From assembly GCF_024758565.1 (NCBI RefSeq), contig NZ_CP079199.1:797501-861500 (forward strand): a stretch of DNA of 64,000 bases, read 5' to 3'. Numbering within the stretch: the stretch's first letter is position 1; each line of letters begins with the position of its first letter. This DNA comes from Mesomycoplasma ovipneumoniae. Lineage in GTDB: Bacteria > Bacillota_I > Bacilli_A > Mycoplasmatales > Metamycoplasmataceae. Shown here piece after piece: positions 46,047 through 55,373 of this stretch. Both the position numbers and the translations under genes were made by a program. The notes under the pieces are model-generated. The model saw nothing but the letters and a program-made list of their open reading frames with translations, did no database searches and was not told where the DNA came from.

Positions 46047-46406
46047 AAAAAAAAAAAAAAAAATGCTTGGTCTAAAAAAAATTTATGTTATAATTAGACT
46101 AACTAAGAAGAATTAATAAATTTTGGTATTGAATTAAGGGGGAATTGATTATGCTTTTGGCTAAAAAATCAGATATTGCGAATTATCCATTATATTTTTA
46201 AATATGATGGAATGCTTTAAATTTGACCGTTTAGAAATCTACAAATTTATGGCTTTTGATTATGGCTCTTTCAAAACTTCACATATTTTTTTAGGCTCAA
46301 TTTAAATAAAAACGAGTTTTCTATTTAAATTGAGTTTAAATAGCAGTTGTATTTTTTTGGTTTTTGTTATTCCATCCATAAATTGATTTTTGCCAGTGTT
46401 TTAAAC
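46047..46406 (+). repeat. Promoter-leader-terminator repeat element, copy E2 (upstream of HaeIII-like system)
   Basis: A17 (46047-46063), TTGGTC, TATAAT, AAGGGGGAATT site, leader ORF 46151-46201 (MLLAKKSDIANYPLYF), hairpin GCTTTAAATTTG...AAATTTATGGC, second hairpin CTCAATTTAAATA-AAAACGAGTTTTC-TATTTAAATTGAG, and the TGATTTTTGCCAGTGTTTTAAA edge. Complete apart from the outer inverted repeat. Transcription points to the methyltransferase gene 300 bases on. Confidence 0.8.
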
Positions 46407-46640
46407 TAAAAAAGCAGTTTAGAAATTCCATAATTTTGCTTTTTAAGCTAAAATTTTAGCTTTTTTAGTTTGCTTTATTTGATTAATAAGTAGATTTTGC
46501 ATTCATGAGTGTTAGATTTAAAATTTAGTGTTTTTGCCTTGATAGTTATTTTTTTGACTTTGCCAAAAAAGTTAAAAAAATCCCTAAAATAAACCAGGAA
46601 AAAAACCAACCTTAGTGTTAATTTTTTTTGTCCTGGTTTA
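46407..46640. repeat. Island-left direct repeat and palindromic module
   Basis: 46407-46549 matches the sequence right of copy H (about 58000-58107 joined to 58511-58540), so the island lies between direct copies of the same flank. At 46591-46639 is a palindrome AAACCAGGA...TCCTGGTTT whose inner part (AACCTTAGTGTT) matches the modules at 54666, 55323 and 57408. Confidence 0.7.
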
Positions 46641-46705
46641 TGTATTGGAATGTGATATTTCAGAAATTGTAGAATGTGTTAATGAGTCTTCGGAGGAAAT
46701 ATAGT

Positions 46706-47728
46706 ATGAATTTGATTAGTTTGTTTTCAGGAGCTGGAGGGTTAGACTTAGGCTTTGAAAAAGCTGGATTTAATGTAGTAGCTGCAAATGAATATGATAA
46801 AACCATTTGGGAAACATATGAAAAAAATCATGATACAATACTTATAAAAGGAGATATTTGTGATATTCCTTCAGATATGTTTCCTAAATGTGATGGTATT
46901 ATAGGTGGACCGCCATGCCAATCATGGAGTGAGGCTGGTTCATTAAAAGGAATAGAAGATCCTCGTGGGCAATTGTTTTATCAATATATACGCATTTTAA
47001 AGGATAAACAACCAAAATTTTTCCTTGCCGAAAATGTTAAAGGAATGATGGCTAAAAGGCATAATGATGCTGTTGAGAATATAGTTTCTCAATTTGAAGA
47101 GGCTGGTTATGATGTCTTTATTCATTTGTTAAATGCAAGTGACTATGGTGTTCCACAAGATAGAAAAAGAGTTTTTTATGTAGGGTTTAGGAAAGATTTG
47201 AAAGTTAAATTTGAACCGCCAAAATCCTATGAAACTAAATTAACTTTTAAAGATACAATTTTCGATTTGAAAGACTCTGCAATACCGGCATTAGAAGGAA
47301 ATAAAACTAATGGAGATAATTGCAAAGTTTTGAATCATGAGTATTTCATTGGTTCATACTCACCTATTTTTATGAGTAGAAATAGAGTGAGACAGTGGGG
47401 TGAACAGGCATTTACAGTTCAAGCTTCAGGAAGGCAATGTCAGTTACATCCGCAGGCACCAGTAATGCCTAAAGTAGAAAAAAATAAAAATATATTTGCA
47501 CCAGGAAAAGAAACACTTTACAGGAGACTAACTGTGCGAGAATGTGCAAGAATTCAAGGGTTTCCGGACAATTTTAAATTTTACTATACGAACTTAAATG
47601 ATGCCTATAAAATGATTGGCAATGCTGTGCCAGTAAATCTTGCATTTGAAATGGCTAAAGCAATTCTATCTGCTTTGGATGATTCAAGTGTAAATAGTAA
47701 TCTATTAAAAACTGGAACAGATAATTAA
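46706..47728 (+). CDS. DNA (cytosine-5-)-methyltransferase, M.HaeIII-like
   Basis: 340 residues. 5-methylcytosine methylase motifs in order: [14 protein letters not shown] (about residues 4-16), [14 protein letters not shown] (catalytic Cys about 71), [24 protein letters not shown], target-recognition region with [53 protein letters not shown]. The text is strikingly like M.HaeIII as I remember it, so the target is probably GGCC. The start at 46706 follows CGGAGGAAATATAGT; an upstream in-frame ATG has no such site. All Trp codons are TGG and there is no TGA, unlike the host genes, so it is likely a recent arrival. Confidence 0.95.
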   Translation: MNLISLFSGAGGLDLGFEKAGFNVVAANEYDKTIWETYEKNHDTILIKGDICDIPSDMFPKCDGIIGGPPCQSWSEAGSLKGIEDPRGQLFYQYIRILKDKQPKFFLAENVKGMMAKRHNDAVENIVSQFEEAGYDVFIHLLNASDYGVPQDRKRVFYVGFRKDLKVKFEPPKSYETKLTFKDTIFDLKDSAIPALEGNKTNGDNCKVLNHEYFIGSYSPIFMSRNRVRQWGEQAFTVQASGRQCQLHPQAPVMPKVEKNKNIFAPGKETLYRRLTVRECARIQGFPDNFKFYYTNLNDAYKMIGNAVPVNLAFEMAKAILSALDDSSVNSNLLKTGTDN

Positions 47729-47741
47729 TTGCGGGTTAATC

Positions 47742-48698
47742 ATGAGCAATAAAAGTAATAATCAAGGAAGAGCATATGAGTTCGCTTACCTGATTACATT
47801 ATTTGAAGAAATATCTAAAATAAGACCAGCAAAGATAGAAGAAAATAGTAGTTACTTTGCTGCAGAAAGAGCATGGAATACTTTAACTGACTCTGAAAAA
47901 ACAATATATAAAGTTAGTGCCTTGGCAGGAGTTAAGACTATATTTGATCTTGAACCTTTGATTTTAGATGATGGGGATGATGATCTTGAACTAAAAATTC
48001 AATCAGATGATAAAGGGAAAGAGGGTGATGTGAGAGATATCTTGATTATCAGACGAGGGATTGAATGGGAAATAGGCTTAAGTGTTAAGCATAATCATTT
48101 TGCAGTTAAGCATAGTAGGCTATCTAAGAACTTAGATTTTGGTAGAAAATGGTATGGGGTAGATTGTTCCGAACAATATTGGGAAGATATTAAGCCTATA
48201 TTTGAATATCTTGATGTTGAGAAACAAAAGGGATCTAAGTGGAGTGATTTACCTAATAAAGAAGATGATGTATATATTCCATTGTTAAATGCTTTCAAAG
48301 GTGAATTGGAAAGACAAAATCATTTGTTTGGAAAAGACATACCAAAACTTATGGTGGAGTATTTACTTGGAGAATTTGATTTTTATAAAGTTATTGGAAT
48401 TGATAGCAAACGAATAACTCAAATTCAAAGTTATAACTTAAGAGGCACTTTAAACAATCAAGGAAACAACCTTAAAAGAAGCATTGAATTACCAATATCA
48501 ACACTTCCAACACGAATTGTAAGTTTAGAATATAAACCAGACAGTAAAAATACCTTGGAATTATATCTTGATGGTGGTTGGCAATTCAGCTTTAGAATTC
48601 ACAATACATCTACAAAGGTCGAACCGAGCCTGAAGTTTGATATACAAATAATAGGTATGCCAACAACTATCATTTCGATAGATTGCAGATGGAAATAG
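47742..48698 (+). CDS. Type II restriction endonuclease, HaeIII family
   Basis: 318 residues (MSNKSNNQGRAYEFAYL...). Placed 13 bases after the methylase. The segments SYFAAERAWNTL, KEGDVRDILIIRR, WEIGLSVKHNHFAVKHSRLS and LLGEFDFYKVIGID agree with the HaeIII endonuclease family; the E/D and GLSxKHNH segments are plausible PD-(D/E)XK catalytic parts. Expected to cut unmethylated GGCC. Seven Trp, all TGG. Weak ribosome binding site, as is usual for a nuclease made after its methylase. Confidence 0.9.
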   Translation: MSNKSNNQGRAYEFAYLITLFEEISKIRPAKIEENSSYFAAERAWNTLTDSEKTIYKVSALAGVKTIFDLEPLILDDGDDDLELKIQSDDKGKEGDVRDILIIRRGIEWEIGLSVKHNHFAVKHSRLSKNLDFGRKWYGVDCSEQYWEDIKPIFEYLDVEKQKGSKWSDLPNKEDDVYIPLLNAFKGELERQNHLFGKDIPKLMVEYLLGEFDFYKVIGIDSKRITQIQSYNLRGTLNNQGNNLKRSIELPISTLPTRIVSLEYKPDSKNTLELYLDGGWQFSFRIHNTSTKVEPSLKFDIQIIGMPTTIISIDCRWK

Positions 48699-48724
48699 TA
48701 ATTGTCTGAATTTTTACTACTAAT

Positions 48725-48935
48725 TTAATTTTTTAACTTTACACTAAGATTTACAGTTGTGGTTGAAATTGGCTTAAGAGTCAATGCGCCGGTGTTAGCT
48801 AAATTTAATTTTTTAGCTGTCGTTCGAAACTCTCGTAAATCTTTTTTTGCCCCTGAGGCAATTTCAGGAGCAAATGCAACAATTAAATCTTGACTAAGGG
48901 CGGGTTCTGTAACGTTGTTACAAAAATAAAGATAA
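48725..48935 (-). pseudogene. Remnant 3' end of an unknown gene
   Basis: The minus strand is open for about 65 codons ending ...KKLNLANTGALTLKPISTT-TVNLSVKLKN and a TAA at 48725-48727. There is no start; upstream sequence decays. Base composition is more native than the neighbouring methylase genes. Family unknown; it is likely a stump left when the island or element F entered. Confidence 0.45.
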
Positions 48936-49064
48936 AAAGATTGAATTTAACATTTAAGATCAGCGAATGATATTTAAAAATCGCACTGGTGTTTCTAGAG
49001 AGCCAAATATTTGAAATAATTATGATTTCTGCCTTGATATCTAATAAATTACTAATAAAATAGC
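48936..49064. other. Non-coding spacer before element F
   Basis: AT-rich, with no ORF, promoter or repeat that I can support. Confidence 0.4.
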
Positions 49065-49462
49065 TAATTAACTTTTGCCAAAAAAATCAAAAAAGCACTG
49101 AAAACCCGATGCTTTTTTATGATTATCTCATCAAACTGCCAAACTCGAAAAAAAATGCTTGGTCTAAAATAAAATTATGTTATAATTAGACTCACTAAGA
49201 ATAATTAATAAATTTGATATTGAATTAAGGGGGAATTAGTTATGTTTTTTGTCATACAAAAGTAGAAAATGTGAATTATCCATTATATTTTTAAATATGA
49301 TGGGATGCCTTAAATTTAACCGTTTAGAAATCTAGAAATTTATGGCTTTTAATTATTGTTCTTTCAAAACTTCATATATTTTTTTAGGCTCAATGTAAGT
49401 AAAAGCGAGTTTTCTATTTACATTGAGTTTAAATAGTAGTTGTATTTTTTTGTGATTTTAAA
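49065..49462 (+). repeat. Promoter-leader-terminator repeat element, copy F (upstream of the GIY-YIG system)
   Basis: An outer inverted repeat (49065-49147: AATTAACTTTTGCC...TTATCTCATCAAACTGCC) runs directly into a short A8 (49148-49155), TTGGTC, TATAAT (49181-49186), AAGGGGGAATTAGTT, leader ORF MFFVIQK (49242-49265), the 12-bp hairpin, and the second hairpin. Its poly(A) tract is half as long as in most other copies. The promoter reads toward the gene at 49532. Confidence 0.8.
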
Positions 49463-49531
49463 CTAGGACAAAAAAAATAACAGTTTAATATTATTTTAAC
49501 ATCATAGCATAAAATAAAGGAAGATAAATAA

Positions 49532-50479
49532 ATGGAATTTACAATAAATGTAGATGAAGGTAAATGGAGCGAAAAAGTTCTTAAAACCCTTCTGATTGAT
49601 AGAACAACAAATAGAAATATAATTTGAGCGACTGATGATTATATTTCACTAGGGGAAAAATATAATTCACACTATGAAATTTTATTTGAATCTATAATCG
49701 GACAAAATTTAGGTGTGATTAAACCTAGGATATTAAAGACAAAAGAAAAACAAAATAATAGAACAAAGGGTAAAGCTGAAGTTTTTACACCTAGCTGGGT
49801 TTGTAATGCACAAAATAATCTTGTGGATAATGCTTGGTTTGAGAGCGAAAATATATTTAATAGAGAAATTGAAAAAAGTTGGGAAACTAATACAGAAAAA
49901 ATCAAATTTCCAAATAAAAAAAATAAAACTTGGCAAAATTATGTTGACGAGAGAAGACTTGAGATTACTTGTGGAGAAGCCCCCTATTTAGTTAGTAGAT
50001 ATGATACAGTTACTGGAAAAGCATTTGAGTTAAAGGATAGAATAGGTATGCTAGATAGGAAAATGAGAATTGTAGGTGAAAATACCTCTAGTGAGGAAGA
50101 ATGGCTTAAATGATCTGAAAGAGCATTCCAAAGTATATATGGATTTGAATTTCAAGGAGATAGCCTTCTTATCGCAAGAGAAAATCTACTTATTTCATAT
50201 TGTGAGTATATGGAAGAAAATCTAAATAGACAACCAACCGAAAAAGAACTAATCAATATTGCAAAAATAATTTCGTGGAATATATGGCAGATGGATGGTC
50301 TGACTTTTAAAATTCCTTATGAAGAAGCTACGGAACAATTTCAGCAGTCAGAAATATTTGATGTACGAGAAAAAACAAAGAAAAGCTTATGTATTATTAA
50401 AGATTGGAGAACAAAAAAAATTCATACATTCCAAGATTTAGTAAACAAAGGTCGCAAAAAATGGAAAAAACAAAAATAG
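49532..50479 (+). CDS. Accessory restriction-modification protein, restriction-subunit-M-like
   Basis: 315 residues. Contains a methylase-motif-X-like segment, KAEVFTPSWVCNAQNNLVD (about residues 82-100), followed by EITCGEAPYLVSRYDTVTG, but no NPPY or other catalytic methylase motif. Such proteins accompany large Eco57I-type restriction-modification helicases, and I know of no proven function. Start at 49532 follows AAAGGAAG. Two Trp codons are TGA and about eleven are TGG, so the gene is only partly adapted to the mycoplasma code. Its end overlaps the next gene by 19 bases. Confidence 0.7.
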
Positions 50480-53400
50480 AAGCAATCGATGTGCTTGATA
50501 GAATTATAATAGGACGTGTAGATCCACATATATATGCTTTTACAACAAACACAGTGCCAAATTATTTAAAGGTTGGTGACACATATAGACCAGTATCACA
50601 AAGATTAAACGAGTGAAGAGCATTTTTCCCCGATCTTGAAAAACAATATGAAAATAAAACTATTATTGATGGAGAAACTTATTTTAGAGATTATGCTATT
50701 CATCAATACCTTGAAAATGATTTAAATAAGAAAAGACTAAAACCAGAAGAATTGGAAGATGGGGTTTATTACAGTAGAGAATTTTTTAAGGAAACAGAAA
50801 TGGATGATATTAATAATGCTATTGAAGATATAAAAGAAAACTATCACGCAAATTCAAGTAAATATGAATATTATAGTTCGAAGAATAGGCTTCCACAGAC
50901 TTTTCATTATCAAAGAGGAGAACAATGGACTTTAAGACCAAATCAACAATCAGCTGTAGATAGCTTTATTAGGGCTGTAAAGAATGGTAGAAGAAACCTG
51001 CTTATGTATGCCGTTATGCGTTTTGGAAAGTCTTTTACTTCTCTTTGCTGTGCATTAGAAATCTCTGCAAATATCGTTTTGGTGGTATCGGCAAAAGCTG
51101 ATGTAAAAGATGAATGAAAAAAAAATGTTGAGGGAGCAGGCAACTTTTGGGAGTATGTGTTCCTAGATGCTTATGATCTAACTTCAAATGAAAATGCCAT
51201 TAAGGCAAATAGGGAAGAAAATAAAAAAGTTGTAATATTTTTAACCTTGCAGGATTTACAGGGTGATGCAATTAAAGATAAGCATAAAGAACTTTTTAGT
51301 GAACAGATTGATTTGCTTATTATTGATGAAACTCATTTCGGAGCAAGAGCAGAATCTTTTGGAAAAATTTTAGAAAATGCAGGGTATAAAAAATCCGACA
51401 AGACCAATATTGATAAACTTGATGATGAGAATATTGATGTAAATGTAGCAGAGGAAAAACTAAAACAAATAAATGCCAAAATTAGACTGCACTTATCTGG
51501 AACACCTTATCGTATCTTGATGGGAAGCGAGTTTGAAAAAGAGGATATTATCTCTTTTGTGCAATTCTCAGATATAGTTAAAGAACAGGAAGAATGGGAT
51601 AAAAATAATCTTAATAAGGATGATATAAACGAATGGGATAATCCATATTATGGTTTTCCACAAATGGTTCGATTTGCATTTAATCCTAACAAGTCTTCCC
51701 GTGAAAAAATGGAAGCTCTTAAAAGAAGTGGAATTACATTTGCTTTTTCCAAATTATTTGAACCCGAGTCAATAAAAAAAGATACAGTAAATAATCGACA
51801 TAAGAAATTCATAAACGAGACTGAAATATTAGATTTGCTTCAGGTTATAGATGGCAGTAAAGAGGATGAGAATTTACTTGGTTTTTTAGATTATGACAAA
51901 ATCAAAAAAGGTAAGATGTGCCGTCACATGGTAATGGTGCTTCCGTATTGTGCCTCTTGTGATGCTATGGAAGAGCTTTTAGATACTAAAAAAGAGATCT
52001 TTAAAAATCTTGGTGAGTATGAGATTATAAATATCTCTGGTGTTGATGCAGGAAAGATATATAAAAAACCAAGTGATATAAAGAATAAAATAAAGCAATG
52101 TGAAGATTTAAATAAAAAGACGATAACTCTAACAGTTAACAGAATGCTTACTGGTTCTACTGTTGAGCAATGGGATACAATGCTTTATTTTAAAGATACA
52201 TCTTCTCCGCAAGAATATGATCAGGCTATTTTTAGACTACAAAATCAATATGTTAGAACATTGTCTAGTGCTAGTGGTGTCATAAAAGAAAATCTAAAAC
52301 CACAAACACTACTTGTTGATTTTGATCCAGATAGATTGTTTAGAATGCAGGAACAAAAGTCCTTGATTTATAACGTAAACACAGAAGAAAATGGAAATAG
52401 CAAATTAAAAGAAAGAATTGCCGAAGAGCTTAGAATATCTCCAGTTATTATGATGAATCATAATAAAATAAAAGTGGTGGATGCGACTAATATATTAGAG
52501 GCAATCAGTGAATATAACAATCAAAGAAGTGTATCAGATGAAGTTTTGGATATACCAATAGATTTTTCAATTTTAAAAGATGATGATATTAGAAAAGCGA
52601 TTGAACAGCAAGCTGAATTTAATTCTAAGCAAGGTCTAACAATGGATCCAAACCAAGGTCAAGGCGATGAACTTGATATTGGCAAAGCTGTTGATGAGGC
52701 CAAAAAATCTGAACAAAAACAAGATAAACCAGAGAATAATGATTATACCGAAGAAAAAAGCGATAAAGAACTAGAGAAATTAGAAGGTCAGATTAAAACA
52801 TATTACCAGAGGATTTTGTTCTTTTCTTTTTTGACTAAGGACAGAGTAGCTTCACTTGATGATATTTTAAGCGCGCTTGAAAGAGATGAAAATATTAGCT
52901 TATCTAAAAATTTGCTTTTGGATAAAGCTATTATTCAAAAGATAAGCAAGTCAATGGATCCCTTTAAGCGAAGCAGACTTGATTATAAAATACAAAATAT
53001 ATCAATGCTTGCTTGTGATGAATCTATTGAGCCTATTGAAAGAGCACTGACATCTATCAAAAAATTTAACAGAATGTCTGAATCAGAGGTTATTACACCA
53101 TCTAAGGTGTGTGATGAAATGGTTGGTTTATTACCCGAAGAGGGTTTGAAAGAGATTGTATCTAATCAAGATAAGCTTTTAGATATTGCAAGCAAATCTG
53201 GAGAATACGCAGTTGCTTTATATAAGAGATTGACATCTGAACTTGGGTATTTGCATGAAGATGTTAAGGATATTATTTACTCTATTCCGACATCATCTAT
53301 TGCATATGAATTCACAAGAAGATTTTATGAAATTTTGGAGTTAAATGTTGAAAATATAGCAACAAAGTTTAATGCCTATGATTTGGTTAAGGTAAAAAAT

Positions 53401-54558
53401 GATAAAGATGAAGTTGAATATGATAAAATAAGTGGGATATTAAAGCAAAATAAAAAATTTAGTGATATAACATTACAAGATGAAGTAAAGGCAGGTGATA
53501 AAAAAGTGAATTTTGGAGTAGTAATAGGTAATCCTCCATATCAAATAAGCGATAATGATAGCGGAAAAGGCAGCGCAATGCCAATATATAATAAATTATC
53601 AATGATTTCTATGAGCGTAAATCCAAACCTTATTACAATGATTGTTCCAAGTGTTTGGTTTACTGGTGGAAAGGGTTTAGATGATTTTAGAGAATATATG
53701 CTAAATCTAAAGGGACTAAAACAAATAACAAATTTTATTACACCGCAAAATGTTTTTCCTCAAGTAAATTTAAGAGGAGGAGTTAACTATTTCCTTTTTG
53801 ACAAAATGTACGATAATGACTATTCAGGAATTCGAATCAGAATTGTTAAAAACGGAGAAATAGTTAGTGACCAAATCCGGAATAAAAAAATTGAAAATAT
53901 TGATGTTTTTATTACTAATAATGTTGCATATAACATAATAAATAAAATGGTAAAAAATGGTGATATTTCTTTGAAGGATAATTCTGAAGATATGTTAGCT
54001 ACATTTATTTCAACAAGAAATCCATTTGGATTTACAACAAAATATGCAAAAAATGATCAGTTTCAAAAGGATAAAAGTACTTTAGAAAATCCTGTGAAAA
54101 TATACGCAAGTAAAGGACGAATCGGATATGTTGAATATGATGATATCCCTAAAAATAAAGCCATAGTTGAGAAGTGGAAAGTTATAACTCCTTTTGCAAA
54201 TAATATAGGTACGAATTTGCCAGATGATAATTTAAATACAATTATTAGTGAACCAAATTCAATAGTCACAGAAACATATTTAGTTATCGGTGGCGAATTA
54301 GACCTTGACATTAATTCTTGTAAAAATATTGAAAAATATTTAAAAACTAAATTTGTAAGATTTTTGATCAGCATAGCTAAAGCTAATCAAAACGGAACAA
54401 GAATCACATATAGATTTGTACCAATGCAAGATTTTACAGAAAAATCAGATATAGATTGGACAAAATCTATTGTAGAAATCGATGAACAACTTTTTGATAA
54501 ATATAACTTGTCAACAGAAGAAAGGCAGCATATAAAAAAATCAATTAAGAATATGTAA
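50461..54558 (+). CDS. Single-chain GIY-YIG nuclease / SF2 helicase / N6-adenine methyltransferase
   Basis: 1,365 residues. Domains in order: a GIY-YIG nuclease-like region (about 15-60: HIYAFTTN...YLKVGDTYRPVSQRLNEW); an SF2 helicase with Walker A AVMRFGKS (about 198-205), DETH box LLIIDETHFG (about 281-290), SGTPYR (about 350-355) and a motif VI-like QAIFRLQNQYVR; an acidic Gln-rich linker (about 715-780); and a gamma-type adenine methylase with motif X TPSKVCDEM, motif I LDIASKSGEYA and motif IV GNPPYQ (about 1022-1027). A target-recognition region follows (about 1029-1316). Expected to modify and, with ATP, cut DNA. Two Trp codons are TGA and the rest TGG. An A9 tract occurs at 51117-51125. 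The only nuclease-like domain is GIY-YIG, which sets it apart from known type ISP enzymes. Confidence 0.85.
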
Positions 54559-54571
54559 GAGGAGAAATTGA

Positions 54572-54646
54572 ATGTTGAACAGAGATAATGATATATTGAA
54601 ATCATTATGCTTGATTGAAGTTCAAGCACAACACAAATTAAGGTAA
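54572..54646 (+). CDS. 24-residue ORF after the GIY-YIG gene (copy 1)
   Basis: MLNRDNDILKSLCLIEVQAQ... with a strong AGAGGAGAAATTGA site, 13 bases after the methylase stop. It is repeated exactly at 57313-57387. It may be the stump of a third gene cut short by the terminator, or a tiny real gene. Confidence 0.35.
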   Translation: MLNRDNDILKSLCLIEVQAQHKLR

Positions 54647-54665
54647 AAATTAATTGTGTGGGCTG

Positions 54666-54710
54666 AACCGGAAAAAAAAGCTAACACTAAGGTGTTGGCT
54701 TTTTTGTCCG
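54666..54710 (+). terminator. Palindromic terminator module after the GIY-YIG operon
   Basis: GCTAACAC-TAAG-GTGTTGGC flanked by A8 and T6, so it terminates in both directions; outer bases CCGGA/TCCG extend the pairing. One of four related modules bordering the restriction genes. Confidence 0.75.
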
Positions 54711-54785
54711 AGTTTATTTTTTAATTTTCTTTATTTTTTAGAGCAAAAATCTAAAAAATTAGTTAGATTAGCCTAAATTTTTAAC

Positions 54786-55281
54786 TCCTGAGTTTGGCAG
54801 TTTGATGGCAAAAATTCACTTTTTAGTCAATATAAATATGCAAAAATATCGGCAAATCCATGTTTATTCACATAAAATCTTAATTTTTATTATTTTAAAA
54901 TTAACCTTCTGCAAAAAAAGAAAAAAATGCTTGGTTTAAAAAAATTTTAGGTTATAATTAATTTCACTTAAGAATAAATTAATAAATTTTAATATTGAAT
55001 TAAGGGGGAATCAGTTATGTTTTTTGTTTAAAAAAATCAGATAGTGCAAATTTTCCATTATATTTTTAAATATGATGGGAATGCCTTAAATTTAACCGTT
55101 TAGAAATCTATAAATTTAAGGCTTTTTTTATTGTTCTTTCAAAACTTCATATATTTTTTTAGGCTCAATGTAAATAAAAATGAGTTTTCTTTTTGCATTG
55201 AGTTTAAATAGTAGTTATATTTTTTTATGATTTTTGCTGTTTTGTCCATAAATTGATTTTTGTCATTGTTTTAAAATAGGT
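54786..55281 (+). repeat. Promoter-leader-terminator repeat element, copy G (before the silent cassette)
   Basis: Left edge GAGTTTGGCAGTTTGATGGC, interrupted poly(A) (7 A, G, 7 A), TTGGTT, TATAAT, AAGGGGGAATC site, leader broken to MFFV followed by stop, 12-bp hairpin with perfect GCCTTAAATTTA/TAAATTTAAGGC stem, second hairpin, ATTGATTTTTGTCATTGTTTTAAA edge. The inner part of the outer repeat follows (55282-55320). Confidence 0.8.
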
Positions 55282-55322
55282 AATTAACTTTTGCCAAAAA
55301 AGTTAAAAAAGTGCCCAAAACT

Positions 55323-55373
55323 AAACCAGGACAAAAAGCCAACACCTTAGTGTTAATTTTTTGTCCTGGTTTT
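55323..55373. repeat. Palindromic module at the start of the silent cassette
   Basis: AAACCAGGACAAAAA...TTTTTTGTCCTGGTTT with inner AACAC-CTTA-GTGTT. It ends exactly where homology to the active GIY-YIG gene begins (TTGAACAGCAAGC). Confidence 0.7.

Noticed and set aside
46650..46705. Methylase start at an upstream in-frame ATG (46682 region)
   Set aside because: The M.HaeIII-like N-terminus [12 protein letters not shown] and the CGGAGG site fix the start at 46706.
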